The notes beneath the pieces were generated by a model that was not told the origin of the DNA, made no database searches, and saw nothing but the letters and a program-made list of their open reading frames with translations. The translations under genes were made by a program, and so were the position numbers. Shown here one piece after another: positions 9,540 to 19,639 of a stretch of 64,000 nt of DNA; position 1 is the first letter of the stretch; every line of letters starts with the position of its first letter. Source of the DNA: Leptodontidium sp. MPI-SDFR-AT-0119 (taxonomy: Eukaryota > Ascomycota > Leotiomycetes > Helotiales > Leptodontidiaceae); assembly GCA_020726505.1 (NCBI GenBank), contig JAHLEZ010000009.1, positions 434,001 through 498,000 on the forward strand, given 5' to 3'.

Positions 9540-12080
9540 AATCTAAACGAGTAAATAAAGGCAGCCTTAAGAGATAAGCTCTCTGAGGACAAGTCTAAGA
9601 TTAATAACAATCCCGTTTATAGAAAATTAAATAAAGAGACTAGCTAACTATAGTACGAGGTAATATAGGATTTTTAAGAAGCGTACGTCGCTAATATTAC
9701 AAAATTAAATCTAAAAATAACAAGCACTAATATATCTTAAGTATAAAAGGAAATATCTAGAATTAGACTTACGTATTATAAAAGACATAAAGTATATTAC
9801 TAAAGCTATTAAACGCTTAACCCCTAGCAGACTAAACAAAAAACTAAAAAGAGTATAAAATAAGATACAAAAACTTATATTAATATAATAACGAAATATT
9901 AACCTTACTATTCCTTTAGAAGTCTATAACTTAATAGCTCTTGTAAGTGCGCTTACAAGTAAGCCTACCCTAAAGTATTATATATAATACATTTATTAAC
10001 GAGAAAGAAAGTATATTAAAGATATACTAAAATACAAATTTCCTCTGTTAATAGAGGAAAAGGCGCCTACGTTCCTAATAATAAAGAACTACGTCGAGAT
10101 AAAGGAGCTCTTATAGTAGTATAACTATTACAACTATGTCTACGAAGGGTGTCATGTAAATTTGAGTGCCTTATTAAAGATATATTACTATACTTTTATA
10201 AAGTTACAAGAAATATATAAGGTAAAGTATAAGGTGAGATATTAAGTCTAAGGCAAAATAAAGAGACGCTTTCGGTATTAATTATCTTTAATAAGATCTT
10301 ATTTATATAATTTTATAAAAAAATAAAAAGCTAAAAATTAAGATAAGTTTCAAAAGAGAGTTTACTAAAGGAATATAAAACACCCTAAAAAAGTAAGTTA
10401 AAAGTGTTTATTCTAAAAGCTTAAGTAGGTTACTAATAGTATATATATAGACTAAAACATTTATTATATAAGATATTATAGCTTGCGCCTCCTTTTTCTA
10501 TTAACGGTCTCTTGTTTTTACTCACTATTATTCTTTTAGCCGACGCGTTTAGGGATTATAATAATATTAAGGAAGTTCTCGTTGCTAAATCACTACTAAG
10601 TAAAAAGTACTAGATTATAAATTAGGCGAATAGGGTATTAAATAATCTAGTCTTTTTAGAGATGTTTATAAATAGACCGACTAAGAAGACTAAAAACAAA
10701 ACCGCGTAAGGCTATTAGTGCTTAGACTAGGCAAAAAGAGCTAGTTTTATAAGAGGAATAAGGCTTTATATTGCCCGTCGCGAAGCGCTTATTAAGATAA
10801 ACCATAAGGGGTACTCACTTCGAATAAGTTTATAGTATAATAAACTAATTAATAATAAACGGCGGCTATTTACTAGGGCAAGTTATAAAGTTCGCCGCGT
10901 ATAAAAACTTAAAGACTCTTATCGGCTATTACTTAAATAATATAAGTAATATAAATAGTATAGTAGTCTTCCTCGGCCTAGAGCCACAGCGGGATTTTAT
11001 AAAAGACTTTCGCTTTACGTTTATAAAGAGAAACCCAAATCTTTAGCACTCACTTCTAAGAAAGTGCCTAAATAAACTAAGATAGCGCTAGGACTTTACT
11101 AATCTTAGTAAGTAAATTTATAATCTCTCCGCTTAAATTACGGCGGCTATTATAAATAAGGGGCGCTAAGAGCTTAAGGCTTAACGGCGCTATATTTATA
11201 ATTAGCGTTAAAAGCTTATTAACAAAGAGTTAGCGAACTACTGTAAGACGTAACGGCAAGTATACACCACCTAATATAAAGTAAACGACTAAGGCGAGTA
11301 GTACTACAGTTACTTTAACTGTGTTATCCGCCGTATAATTCTTGAGCGCGATCGCCTCGCTCGTACTTTATTAATCGCCGCTACGTTACGAAGTCTAAAA
11401 GGTATCTTCACTCTCTAAGACCTTATTACGCTCTATATAAATAATTCCCGTGTTACGTACTAAGAAGTGTTACGGCTTATAAAAGGTTATTATCTAGTAC
11501 TAACTTACGGCTAAGAAATAAAAGAGTAAAGATAATCCCCCCCTTATTAGTATTACTTTTATTAATAGAACGCATTAGTATCGTCGTGTAAAAGAGGTAA
11601 AAAGTATATATACTAGTGCTCTAAAGACTATTATAAAAAGTAATCTAGCTTCGCCGAATTTTGCTTCTGATGTAATAAGTAAATAACTAACGAGATAAAT
11701 TAAAAAACCTACTATTAAAATTATTTTAATAATCTCGATATGCCTTTCTAGTATAAACCAGTCACTTTTCGCCACGCTATTACTTACGCCGGATATTACA
11801 ACGGATATTTTTTTAAAAAAAAATAGCTACTAGTAATCGTATAAATAAGATAGTTCTACGATTAAATAAGCTAATAAAGACATATCTTTAATTATATCCT
11901 AGAGTATATCGAGAATCTAAATAATAAGGACTTTATTCCGTGCCTATATTTGCTTTATACTATAGTGCTTTATTTAAAATTAAACTTATAAAACTATCTC
12001 GGAGATATATATAATACTTATAAGCTAAATACACGGAAAAAGCGCTAACGTTAATAAAGAGAGGGTAATAATAAGTAAGT
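9540..12080 (+). pseudogene. DUF3435/FluG-domain protein relic 2 with C2H2-like region
   Basis: Plus-strand frames give DUF3435 features. Near 10710-10760 is a block QAKRASFIRGIRLYIARRE (* at former Gln). The same reading frame then gives VIKFAAYKNLKTLIGYYL and VVFLGLEPQRDFIKDFRF (about 10870-11010), the family's repeat-then-FLG segment. A helical stretch rich in Arg/Lys/Gln follows. A Cys/His-containing region holds SFAEFCF*CNK*IT (about 11640-11685) and a second Cys block KDFIPCLYLLYT (about 11925-11960), as in DUF3435 proteins with C-terminal zinc fingers. The N-terminal part (9560-10700) is poorly preserved. Stops are mostly former Gln/Trp. A frame change between about 11.95 and 12.27 kb (indel or lost intron) separates it from the chromodomain part. 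Confidence 0.72.
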
Positions 12081-12249
12081 CGAAATGTTAAGTGTCGTTA
12101 AAAAAAAAGCGACCTCGACTTTAAGGAAAGCTAGAAAATAAGGACTACAAAGTGCTAAGTAGTTAAAAATTAGCTCTTAAAGGTCGTTTTAAAGATCCTC
12201 TTAGTTACACGTTTATAAATATCTCGGTAATAGATTTTAATTTATACTT

Positions 12250-13110
12250 AGTAGATAGTATCAAGATAATAGGAGTATCTAGCGACTCCTTATTACGTCG
12301 TAGCACTCTAGTTAGCGGCGTTTAAGATAATTACGAGGACTATTATAATACGAATACTTCGCTCTTGTCTCTATTAGACGACATTCTCGAAGTAGCTCCT
12401 TAGGCTAAAGCGGATTACTGTTCTCCTTAAATATCTCTATCGGAAGCTACTACCGTCGACCTCCTTAGTGATTTTAAACCTTAAAACCTTAACACAATTA
12501 TAAATAATACTATCTCTTCTCTTATTAAGTCTTAAGAGGGCTAAATACTATCTAGCCCCGACACTCCTTTATTATATCTGTTTAGTATTCTAATAGAATT
12601 AGTTAATCCGGAGCTTCGAAATGCTCTTCCTTCTTTTATATTAAGTCTACTAATTATCGCTAACTTAGTCGAGGATACTCACGGAAGTATACCGACAACT
12701 ACACTAGGGCACTTAGTAAGCTCGGTAATATAGCCGCTTTATAATAGCCAGCTAGTTGTAATTAATATCGAGAGAGGGATATAAGAAGCTAAAGCGTTAC
12801 TTACTAAGTAAAAACGGGGCAAAACGACTTAGTACCTCGTGAAGTGAAAAGGATTTCTGCACGAGGGTAATATATAAGAGAAGCGGAAGGACATAAACCC
12901 AGAGCTTGTCGAAGGGTTTGAGGCGACCTATAAAGGGAACTATTTAGGCGTGCGGTTACTCGAGAAGCAAGCATAGAAAGGAAAGGTTAAATACCTTATT
13001 AAGTAGAAAGGTCGTCCGGGGAGCGAGAATTCATAGGAGAAAGAAGCTACTATTAGCCGTGAACGAATTATGGAGTTTAAGGCCATCGCCTCTATTATGC
13101 TAGCAAAGTA
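12250..13110 (+). pseudogene. Tandem chromodomain segment, probably tail of the DUF3435 relic
   Basis: One frame is open from about 12250 to TAA at 13108-13110 except for RIP-type stops. Two chromodomain cores are visible: YLVK*KGFLHEGNI*EKR (about 12830-12885) and KVKYLIK*KGRPGSENS*EK (about 12985-13045). In both, the aromatic-cage Trp and the following Trp are TAG, TGA or TAA-type stops, as expected when TGG is hit by RIP. Upstream is an acidic Ser/Leu-rich linker (SSDSLLRRSTLVSGV). Chromodomains bind methylated histone H3 and usually occur in chromovirus integrases or HP1-like proteins. No reverse transcriptase or integrase lies next to this one; the nearest upstream coding relic on the same strand is the DUF3435/C2H2 protein. 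Confidence 0.75.
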
Positions 13111-13472
13111 ACCTGAAATAAGAACTCCGCTAATAACAGACACAGACGCGCTTACCCCGTAATCCTACTTTGCCTAGTCCTATATATTAATTACTCAATC
13201 TCTTTCCCTCTTTCATCCACTTTCTCCCTCATTGAATGTAGCACCTTGTGACTAACTTAGTAATTTCGCATTAAAAGGGCAGACCCGCTCTACTCGTTCA
13301 CTGCAAGAGTTCCGCGTACTGAGGCGATTTGGTTGGTGGAGAAAAATTCTTATGGCAATTCGGAACATAGTTAATCCTATTAAGAAAGAAAGTTCATAAA
13401 AGCTACCAAATTCAATATGCCTCCCAAAAAAAAATTGATTGAAAATGGTTGAACCAACAACTTCATATCTGC
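13111..13472. other. Transition from RIPed to normal DNA
   Basis: Composition becomes ordinary after about 13180. No gene is recognised. It lies downstream of the minus-strand gene that ends at 13473 and probably contains its 3' UTR. A minus-strand frame at 13252-13479 has no features. Confidence 0.4.
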
Positions 13473-14483
13473 CTAACAAATAACACCGATAATCCCCTCC
13501 TCCAATGCCTCAGCTTCTTCCACACCTCCAACCTTCCTGAAATTCACACTCAACACCTCCTGCACTGCAAGAGGAACCACCGTATCCCTCAAAACAGCGC
13601 CAACAAACAGCACAGAACGCGCATTGACAATCTCATGAAAGATATCCACCAGCGCCGCCTGTCTCGAATAACTAACAAGCAATTTTAAATATCCATCTCC
13701 ACTCCTCCCTCGAATAATAGTCAAGAATTTGACTTTCTTCTCCTGCTTAGCAACCTCCTCAGAAATATGAATCTGCTCTTCATCCGAAGAAGCGGGCGAA
13801 GAGGAAGGAAGCAAGCGAAACACCTCCCCCAACCTAACAAGCGGCACTGAAGTCCTCTCCGCCCCCGTATCATCAAACCTCTGCCCCTCATCAACAACGA
13901 CATATTCACCACCCCTCCTATTCCGAATCCCATTCGCATAAGGAGCGCCAGGAATGCCAAACGCGCTCCCAACGCCAGAAACCCCTCCGGGTGGTTTCGT
14001 AACCCAGGAATCCACCATCCCAATTCGGAATACCCAGTCGAATTTCGCCAACTCCTCTGCTGCGGTGGAGTGCGTAGTGACGTACACTAAATGCCGATTA
14101 TAGTAGTCAAGCCCCGTCTGGATCTCAGCCAAAGCATCCGGTTTCTGCGCGCGTAGAAATTCTTCGATGGAAGAACTATTTTTGATCAGTTGGGGAGCCG
14201 TGCTTTCGCGGCGGCGGGGTGGAGGCGTGCGGGATCGTGAGCGGGTACGAGAACGTTGGCGGAAGTGCCGGATTGTTTCGCTTTGGATTGTAGGGCCCGT
14301 GAGGTTGAGGTTTGTGATATACCTTTCGAGCCTGCTGAGGCGGGTGGGGAGGTCCAGTGTTTCGGTGGGGATTATTTCTTGAGGGGTGAGGTGGTCGGGG
14401 AGGGGGGCTTGGGTGGTGGGGTTGTGGATTATGACTGGTTCGGAGGAGATTGCTTCTACGGTGACGTGGGTTGGTTGAGGCAT
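13473..14483 (-). CDS. Hypothetical protein, 336 aa, RS-rich, apparently intact
   Basis: An unbroken single-exon frame starts at ATG 14483 and ends with TAG at 13473. The N-terminal half is Pro/Thr-rich, with a short helical LPTRLSRLERYITNLNL segment (about residues 46-62). An Arg/Ser cluster RQRSRTRSRSRTPPPRRR (about 75-92) could be a nuclear-localisation or RNA-binding-like tract. The remainder looks globular (about 105-336), with an acidic Ser-rich stretch SSSPASSDEEQIHISEE and a hydrophobic C-terminus. No catalytic motif is recognised. A start-proximal run of CCA/CAC triplets and CA-rich leader sequence lies upstream, with a TATA-like element 188 bp before the ATG. Codon composition is normal and no RIP stops occur, so this is a likely host gene of unknown function. 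Confidence 0.7.
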   Translation of the reverse strand: MPQPTHVTVEAISSEPVIIHNPTTQAPLPDHLTPQEIIPTETLDLPTRLSRLERYITNLNLTGPTIQSETIRHFRQRSRTRSRSRTPPPRRRESTAPQLIKNSSSIEEFLRAQKPDALAEIQTGLDYYNRHLVYVTTHSTAAEELAKFDWVFRIGMVDSWVTKPPGGVSGVGSAFGIPGAPYANGIRNRRGGEYVVVDEGQRFDDTGAERTSVPLVRLGEVFRLLPSSSPASSDEEQIHISEEVAKQEKKVKFLTIIRGRSGDGYLKLLVSYSRQAALVDIFHEIVNARSVLFVGAVLRDTVVPLAVQEVLSVNFRKVGGVEEAEALEEGIIGVIC

Positions 14484-14670
14484 TGTGGTGGTGGTGGTGG
14501 TGGTGGTGGTAGTGGTTTCTTGAGTTGGGTTGGATCGCGAGGTTGTAAAGTTCTGGTTTGTGCTGTGTTGTGTTGATTTTGTGTTGATTTTGTGTTGTGT
14601 TGTATTGTGATGTAAAGTTTCGAGTGCTGAAGATGCCGGAGGTCAGAAGTTAAAAGCCAGTCGAAGGCAC

Positions 14671-14680
14671 TTATATATAC
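14671..14680 (-). promoter_or_regulatory. TATA-like element of the hypothetical gene
   Basis: Minus strand reads GTATATATAA about 188-197 bp upstream of the ATG. The interval contains a CA-rich leader with direct CAACACAAAAT repeats. Position and sequence suit a TATA box, but this is inferred from sequence alone. Confidence 0.45.
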
Positions 14681-14683
14681 ATA

Positions 14684-15178
14684 CCCTGTCAATAGCTGAA
14701 GGAACTAAACATGCGGGGGAAGCTTCAGCCTGCAGCGTGTAACCACAAATGTGTCACAGGGCTGTTGTTGCCTGTCGTATGCTGCATGCCGCAAGTAAGA
14801 TCCCCAGTTATTACGCTGAGTACTGGGAACTCCAACCAAACAGCATCCTCGGTCATGTCACGCATGCAGGTGACCGATCACAATTCAAAAAAGACCTCAG
14901 ATAGGGCTGAAAGTAAAGCTGATTCGATGTAGAACATGGAGCTCTAAATAGAGTGTGCTTGGAAGCTAGAAATGATTTGGTGGCAGTCGCTGGCTAGGGT
15001 GGTGGTAGCCTGATGGGTGGGCGACACTGCATGAAGGCAGAGATAATTCACATGAAGTCGTGACAATCAAGAGAAAGGCAGGGAGTGACACGAGGGGTAA
15101 ATTAGACGTCTTAAGAGATAGATGAGAATGTAAGATATGGTCGAATGTCGATACAGTCTTCTATACAGTATTTTGGCA
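14684..15178. other. GC-normal spacer, no gene identified
   Basis: Contains a 73-codon open frame at 14711-14932 with no recognisable features. Ordinary composition continues to the 3' LTR of Copia A at 15179. Confidence 0.4.
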
Positions 15179-15348
15179 TGTCGAAATGGCTTCATATGTT
15201 CTCGATCGTCGCCCAGGAAACAAGACTAATAGAAAAGTATGTAGAATTCTATCTGAGAGAGCGTACAGAGTAATAGGGGAAATAGGGGCAGCGTGATCAT
15301 AAGTACGCAGGTACAGAAATCAACGCAGCACAGCCTATATTTCTAACA
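15179..15348 (-). repeat. 3' LTR of Copia A (170 bp)
   Basis: Starts TGTCGAAATGG and ends TTTCTAACA on the plus strand. Abuts the polypurine tract of the minus-strand element. No second copy in the window, so the ends rest on the TG..CA rule and the tract. Confidence 0.65.
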
Positions 15349-15411
15349 TGCCCCCTACTCTGAAGCTCCATATTGAATTCTAAGTACAGTATTTTGAGCT
15401 CTCTAATTAAG

Positions 15412-15466
15412 CTCGTATTCCTGACGTTGAGGCTCGTATTCTGACGTTAAGGCTCGTATTCGGGTT
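15412..15466. repeat. Three tandem copies of a ~20-bp unit
   Basis: GGCTCGTATTCTGACGTT-type units occur three times between RNase H and the 3' LTR of Copia A, the last one partial. Confidence 0.7.
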
Positions 15467-15689
15467 TCCTAGGCCTCATTAACTCCTGTAATATGGCTTT
15501 CCCAGCCCATATAGCGCGTACATCTCCCTCTTAGAGGAAGTTCAGCTACCCCGCAGCCTTCCTGCTTGCGTTACAGTACAAGAGTACCCTAATTGACTAT
15601 CTCCAAGTCTTCCATGTGTTTACATTCCCTTATAGCCTCCATATGTGTCCACTGTGTCCATTCCGGTGTAGCCTCCACTCCTAGCTCTT

Positions 15690-18600
15690 CGATGGTAAGC
15701 CCATATAACCCTTATATTTCTCAAAAGCAAGGCCTGGCAACGCCTTAGTAAGAGCGTCTGCCATATTGTCATTCCCTAGTACATACTATACAGTCATTTT
15801 CCCAGCTAAAACTATGTCGTCGCGAATATAGAAGTGGCGAATGTCGATATACTTGGATTTTAGTGTAAATTTACGCTCCTTAATAAGGGCTTCGGCACCT
15901 ATATTATCGAGGTAAAGAGTCGGAGGCTTTGTAGGGGTGATTCTTAGGTCTTTTTATAACTTTAGCATCTATATTACTTCCCTTAATCCGTCGCTAGTAA
16001 CTATTATCTTTGAATTTTTACTACTAAGAGTTGTCGACTTTTGAACATTAATAGATTAACTAGTGACTACGTTATTGGCCTTGATTAACTATGCCTGAAG
16101 TGACTTCCTGTCACCTTCAGTCCCTTATGTAGCGTCTATAAAACAGTCGAATTAGCCGAAATTAGTCGTATTTCCTCTGTTATAAGTAATTCCGTTATTA
16201 AGCGTCGCGTTAAGGTATCATAAGAGAGGCTTTATATACTATAAGTGCGTTTCTGTAGGCTTTATTATATGCCGTGCTAACTAGACGACAATATATACGA
16301 TATCTAGTCTCGTCTAATTTAAGAGGTATATAATAGAGCCTATAATTTACTAATAAAGTGAAGTCTCCTTGACACTCAACTGAGCTACGTCGTCTTTGAG
16401 GTTCCGTAGTACTATGCCTACAGTTACTAGTAAACTGACTCTATTCGTATTTGTTATATTAAACCTTTCTAGTACTTTCGACGTGTAGAGTGACAGGTGT
16501 ATTCTAAGCGTTCTTATTGACCGATTCTATTCGATTTAGAGTCCTGTAAATATAGTCACGGCTCTTAAGTCTTTACCTTTCTATGTCTTTAAAATTTAGC
16601 CCTTAAGGTAATTGACGTATTGTTTTAGCCCTATAATTAGTATATTATTAACGAAGACGAGTACGTATAACTTTTTAGCTTTGCCCTAATAAATAAAGAG
16701 ATTTAGATCCGTATCTAACTATATAAGGCTAAACGTAGTCTCTATAACTGTCTTTACTATTAGTTACTACTCCTTAGGTGCTTGTTTTAAGCCGTAGAGG
16801 CTCCGCAGAAGCTTTAAGTACGCGTTTCTTCTTCCTTTTAGCTCTAAATATATTGTTTCGACGAAAAACTATAGTATTTCTATATATATTTCCTCCTTTA
16901 GCTTCGGGTTTAAGAACGCGGTATCGATATCGACGTGGTCAGCTTCGTAGTCGCGATAAACAACTAAAGTTAGTAGTACTTTGAGTGTTATTAGCCGTAG
17001 TACGCTAGTATACGTGTCGAAGTAGTCGCTACTATGTTATTACTTAAAACCTCTGGCTATAATACGAGCCTTTTTACGTGCGAGGGACCTATTTAAGTGT
17101 AACTTATTACGTAGTATTAACTTTAAGGTAATTAGTTTCTTTTTTATTAGTGGCTCTTTATACTGTATTTTATATGTCTTAATAGAGCGTAACACGCTGT
17201 ATTCTTCCTTGATTACGCGCATTTATTTAGCCCTATTTTCTTATAGAGCTTACTCTAGCGTAACTAAGTCTTGAATTAGTAATACAGTCGCGCCTTCAGC
17301 TCTTAGAGTTGTAATTGACTCTCTATATACGCGTCTTAACTTCAGTTGTCGTCTATACTTAGACTTTATAGGCTTAGAAGAGAAGTTAGTTAGTCGCTAA
17401 TTAGACGACTACGTAGTACTACTTCTTTGCCTTTACGCATTAGTATCACGTGCTAGCCTCTCTACTAGAGGTCTTTGAATTAGTGTCCCTATAAAGCCTG
17501 TTTCAGCGTCTAGCCTCCCTAATAGAGGTCTTTCAAAGCCTATTTCAGCGTCTGGCCTCCCCACTGGAGGTCTTCCTACAGAGCCTGTTTCAGCGTCTGG
17601 CCTCCCCACTAGAGGTCTTCTTTTAGCTCTATTAGCTGGCCTTCCAACCTTTAGAGGTCTTGCCACTGTCTCTACTTTACCTGTAACTAGCTATATAGTG
17701 TATTCGTCAAATTTGACGTTAGTAGAGATTAATTCCTATTAATTTTTTATATTTAGTAGCCTATATATGTGTGAGCTAGTCATCCCTACTAGAATGTACT
17801 TCCTTAACTGTATTCTTAACTCTAACTTCCTAAGGAACGTTGCCTTTAGCCTTAATAACTATACTCTTACTCTAAATACTCTATAATACGACAATCTAGC
17901 TAGTGTACCTTCTTATGCCTCTAGCGGCGTTAGCCCTTCTACCCCTTAATATAGTAGTGCCTTTGTTAGTCTCTTGTTTTTAAGCCTAGTTACGTACTCT
18001 ACGACATAGTACTAGAGGCTGTCCGGCTATTTAGCGTCGTATAGTATAAACTAGACGATCTTCGACAGTTAGTATATCTAATACTCTAATACCCTATTAA
18101 GCGACTGTTTATATAGTAGCGATGGCTTTAACTATATACTAAGCTCTTATAACTAGCGTATAAAGGCATTTCTAAACTCTCCTTTGCTATTATTAGTCCG
18201 CTAATACACGACTACCTATCCCTTTTGAAGCTCTAATTAAGTCTTTAGTAACTTAATTTCCGGCTATATTACAATAGCTGTTTTGTCCTTAAGTAGCCGT
18301 ACCTAGTATACCCGTGTTACGTCGTCCACTACGACTAAGTAGTACTTATACCCCCTAATTAACTGGCACTAGATTCCTGAGATATCGGCGTGTAGCCGGC
18401 GTAATGGCGTATTAACTTTAGTGTTAGTCTTTTTAGTGAAATACTCCTTTATCCTACCGGCTAAGTATAATTCGCAGCTCTTTTCCCCCTTATAGATCAT
18501 CCGCTTTCTTAGCTTTATCCCGTACTTAGATACTACCTCTAATTTAACTATTTTCTAGTAGTTTATATAGCCAAGCCGTCTGTGTATTAGGTCCGGCATC

Positions 18601-19160
18601 GTTTCTTGATTTTAGTCGTTATATAAGCTCTCTATAATATATGTTTCCGGCACTAGTAGTTCCGATGACTTTGTTCCGACCGTATTTGCCTCCGTATTTG
18701 AGTCTAAGACGTACAGGCCATTAGCTTTCGTCGCAGAGAGTACTAAATTATTGTCCTTGTAATACTTTGCCCCTGTGTTATTCAATATAGTACTAATTCT
18801 GTCTTTTATAAGTGCACTAATCGACAGTAACTTAGTACTTCTAAAGTTAGGCACATACTAGACGTTATGTAATATTATACTATTGATTTGTACGTCTTTA
18901 TAGCCTTCCGCAGATGAATATTAATTGTTAACTGTCTTTACTTGCTTATCTCTCTAGCGTTTGAGGCTTATAAAGTCAGTATATACACTAGAGAAGTGTT
19001 TAGTCGCTCTAAAGTTAAATTTCTATTGATTTGCGGCCGTAATACTAGTGTAAGCCTGTTACACTTCTTCTGTAAGGTATGTACGGTCTATAAAGTAAGG
19101 TTTAAAGGTCTCTAATTAATTTGCGGCTACGTTAGTTGTCTCCTTACTCTTATATTCGTT
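15690..19160 (-). pseudogene. Copia A polyprotein relic (protease to RNase H)
   Basis: From right to left on the minus strand: ATKHFSSVYTDF (protease, about 18960-18995); the pre-integrase block FRSTKLLSISALIKD (18800-18850); integrase core HADISGI and YKYYLVVVDDVTRV (18280-18400); a Gly/Arg/Pro-rich hinge with a tandem repeat; reverse-transcriptase start NRSLARKKARIIARGFK (17040-17100); active site LYVLVFVNNILIIG (about 16650), where the YVDD Asp pair is Asn-Asn; and RNase H end DIRHFYIRDDIVLAGKMTV then DNMADALTKALPG (15730-15860). Many TAG/TAA at former Trp/Gln. Gag is missing, cut by Copia B. Copia polyproteins normally carry gag upstream of this protease. Confidence 0.85.
17436..17662. 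repeat. In-frame ~60-bp minisatellite in Copia A pol
   Basis: At least four degenerate units encode RPLVGRPDAETGS-like repeats on the minus strand, between integrase and reverse transcriptase. Unit boundaries can be followed by the recurring plus-strand motif TTCAGCGTCTGGCCTCCCC. The frame is kept across the repeats, so they predate RIP decay. Confidence 0.75.
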
Positions 19161-19163
19161 CTT

Positions 19164-19348
19164 TGTCGTACAGGCACGGGCTGATGCTCGGTTAACTGCG
19201 CGCTACGCTAGATATGGTTTCTGCCACGTTATACCGCTTTCAGGAGAACAACGTGTTCCCCTGATTTCCTTATGTATTCTAAAGAATAATTAACTACTTT
19301 AATTCTCCCTACGTTGATCGCAAGGCTCTACTCCACTTTTGTACTATA
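19164..19348 (+). repeat. 5' LTR of Copia B (185 bp)
   Basis: Direct repeat of 26652-26836. Ends ACTATA where the 3' copy has ACCACA, i.e. C-to-T changes of the RIP type. Confidence 0.88.
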
Positions 19349-19639
19349 GTTATGAGTCCCGTGACGAAGCTATTAAGTTAGTATTCTTTCTTTTATACTT
19401 TGTAGATTTAAGTAAAGCTGTTAACGTAAGATTAATAGGTAACGAATAACGTCGGCGTTTTCTACCTATTAACAAGTGCAGTTCACACCACCATTTTCCC
19501 TTTAACCTCTCTAGAAAAGGGTAGATCGAGTACCTATACTTAATATTCTCTTCTCCTCTTTAACAAATCTATCGAACCCTCGAGAGAGCAACCCTCTCTT
19601 CGCTATAACAGACTCAACTTCAGTCTCTTCTTCTAATAA

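Larger units (their letters stand above)
15179..19163 (-). mobile_element. Copia A LTR retrotransposon, 5'-truncated, RIPed
   Basis: The left end is an LTR (15179-15348, TG..CA), preceded on the minus strand by a purine-rich tract ending GTAGGGGGCA. The minus strand then encodes, right to left, protease, integrase, reverse transcriptase and RNase H in Copia order. The right side ends abruptly at the LTR of Copia B, so the gag start and 5' LTR are absent from the window. Confidence 0.85.

Noticed and set aside
11575..11775. 66-codon minus-strand frame
   Set aside because: Shadow of the plus-strand DUF3435/C2H2 relic, whose FAEFCF motif lies in this stretch.
14256..14576. 106-codon plus-strand frame rich in Gly
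   Set aside because: Antisense shadow of the 336-aa gene and its CCA-repeat leader.
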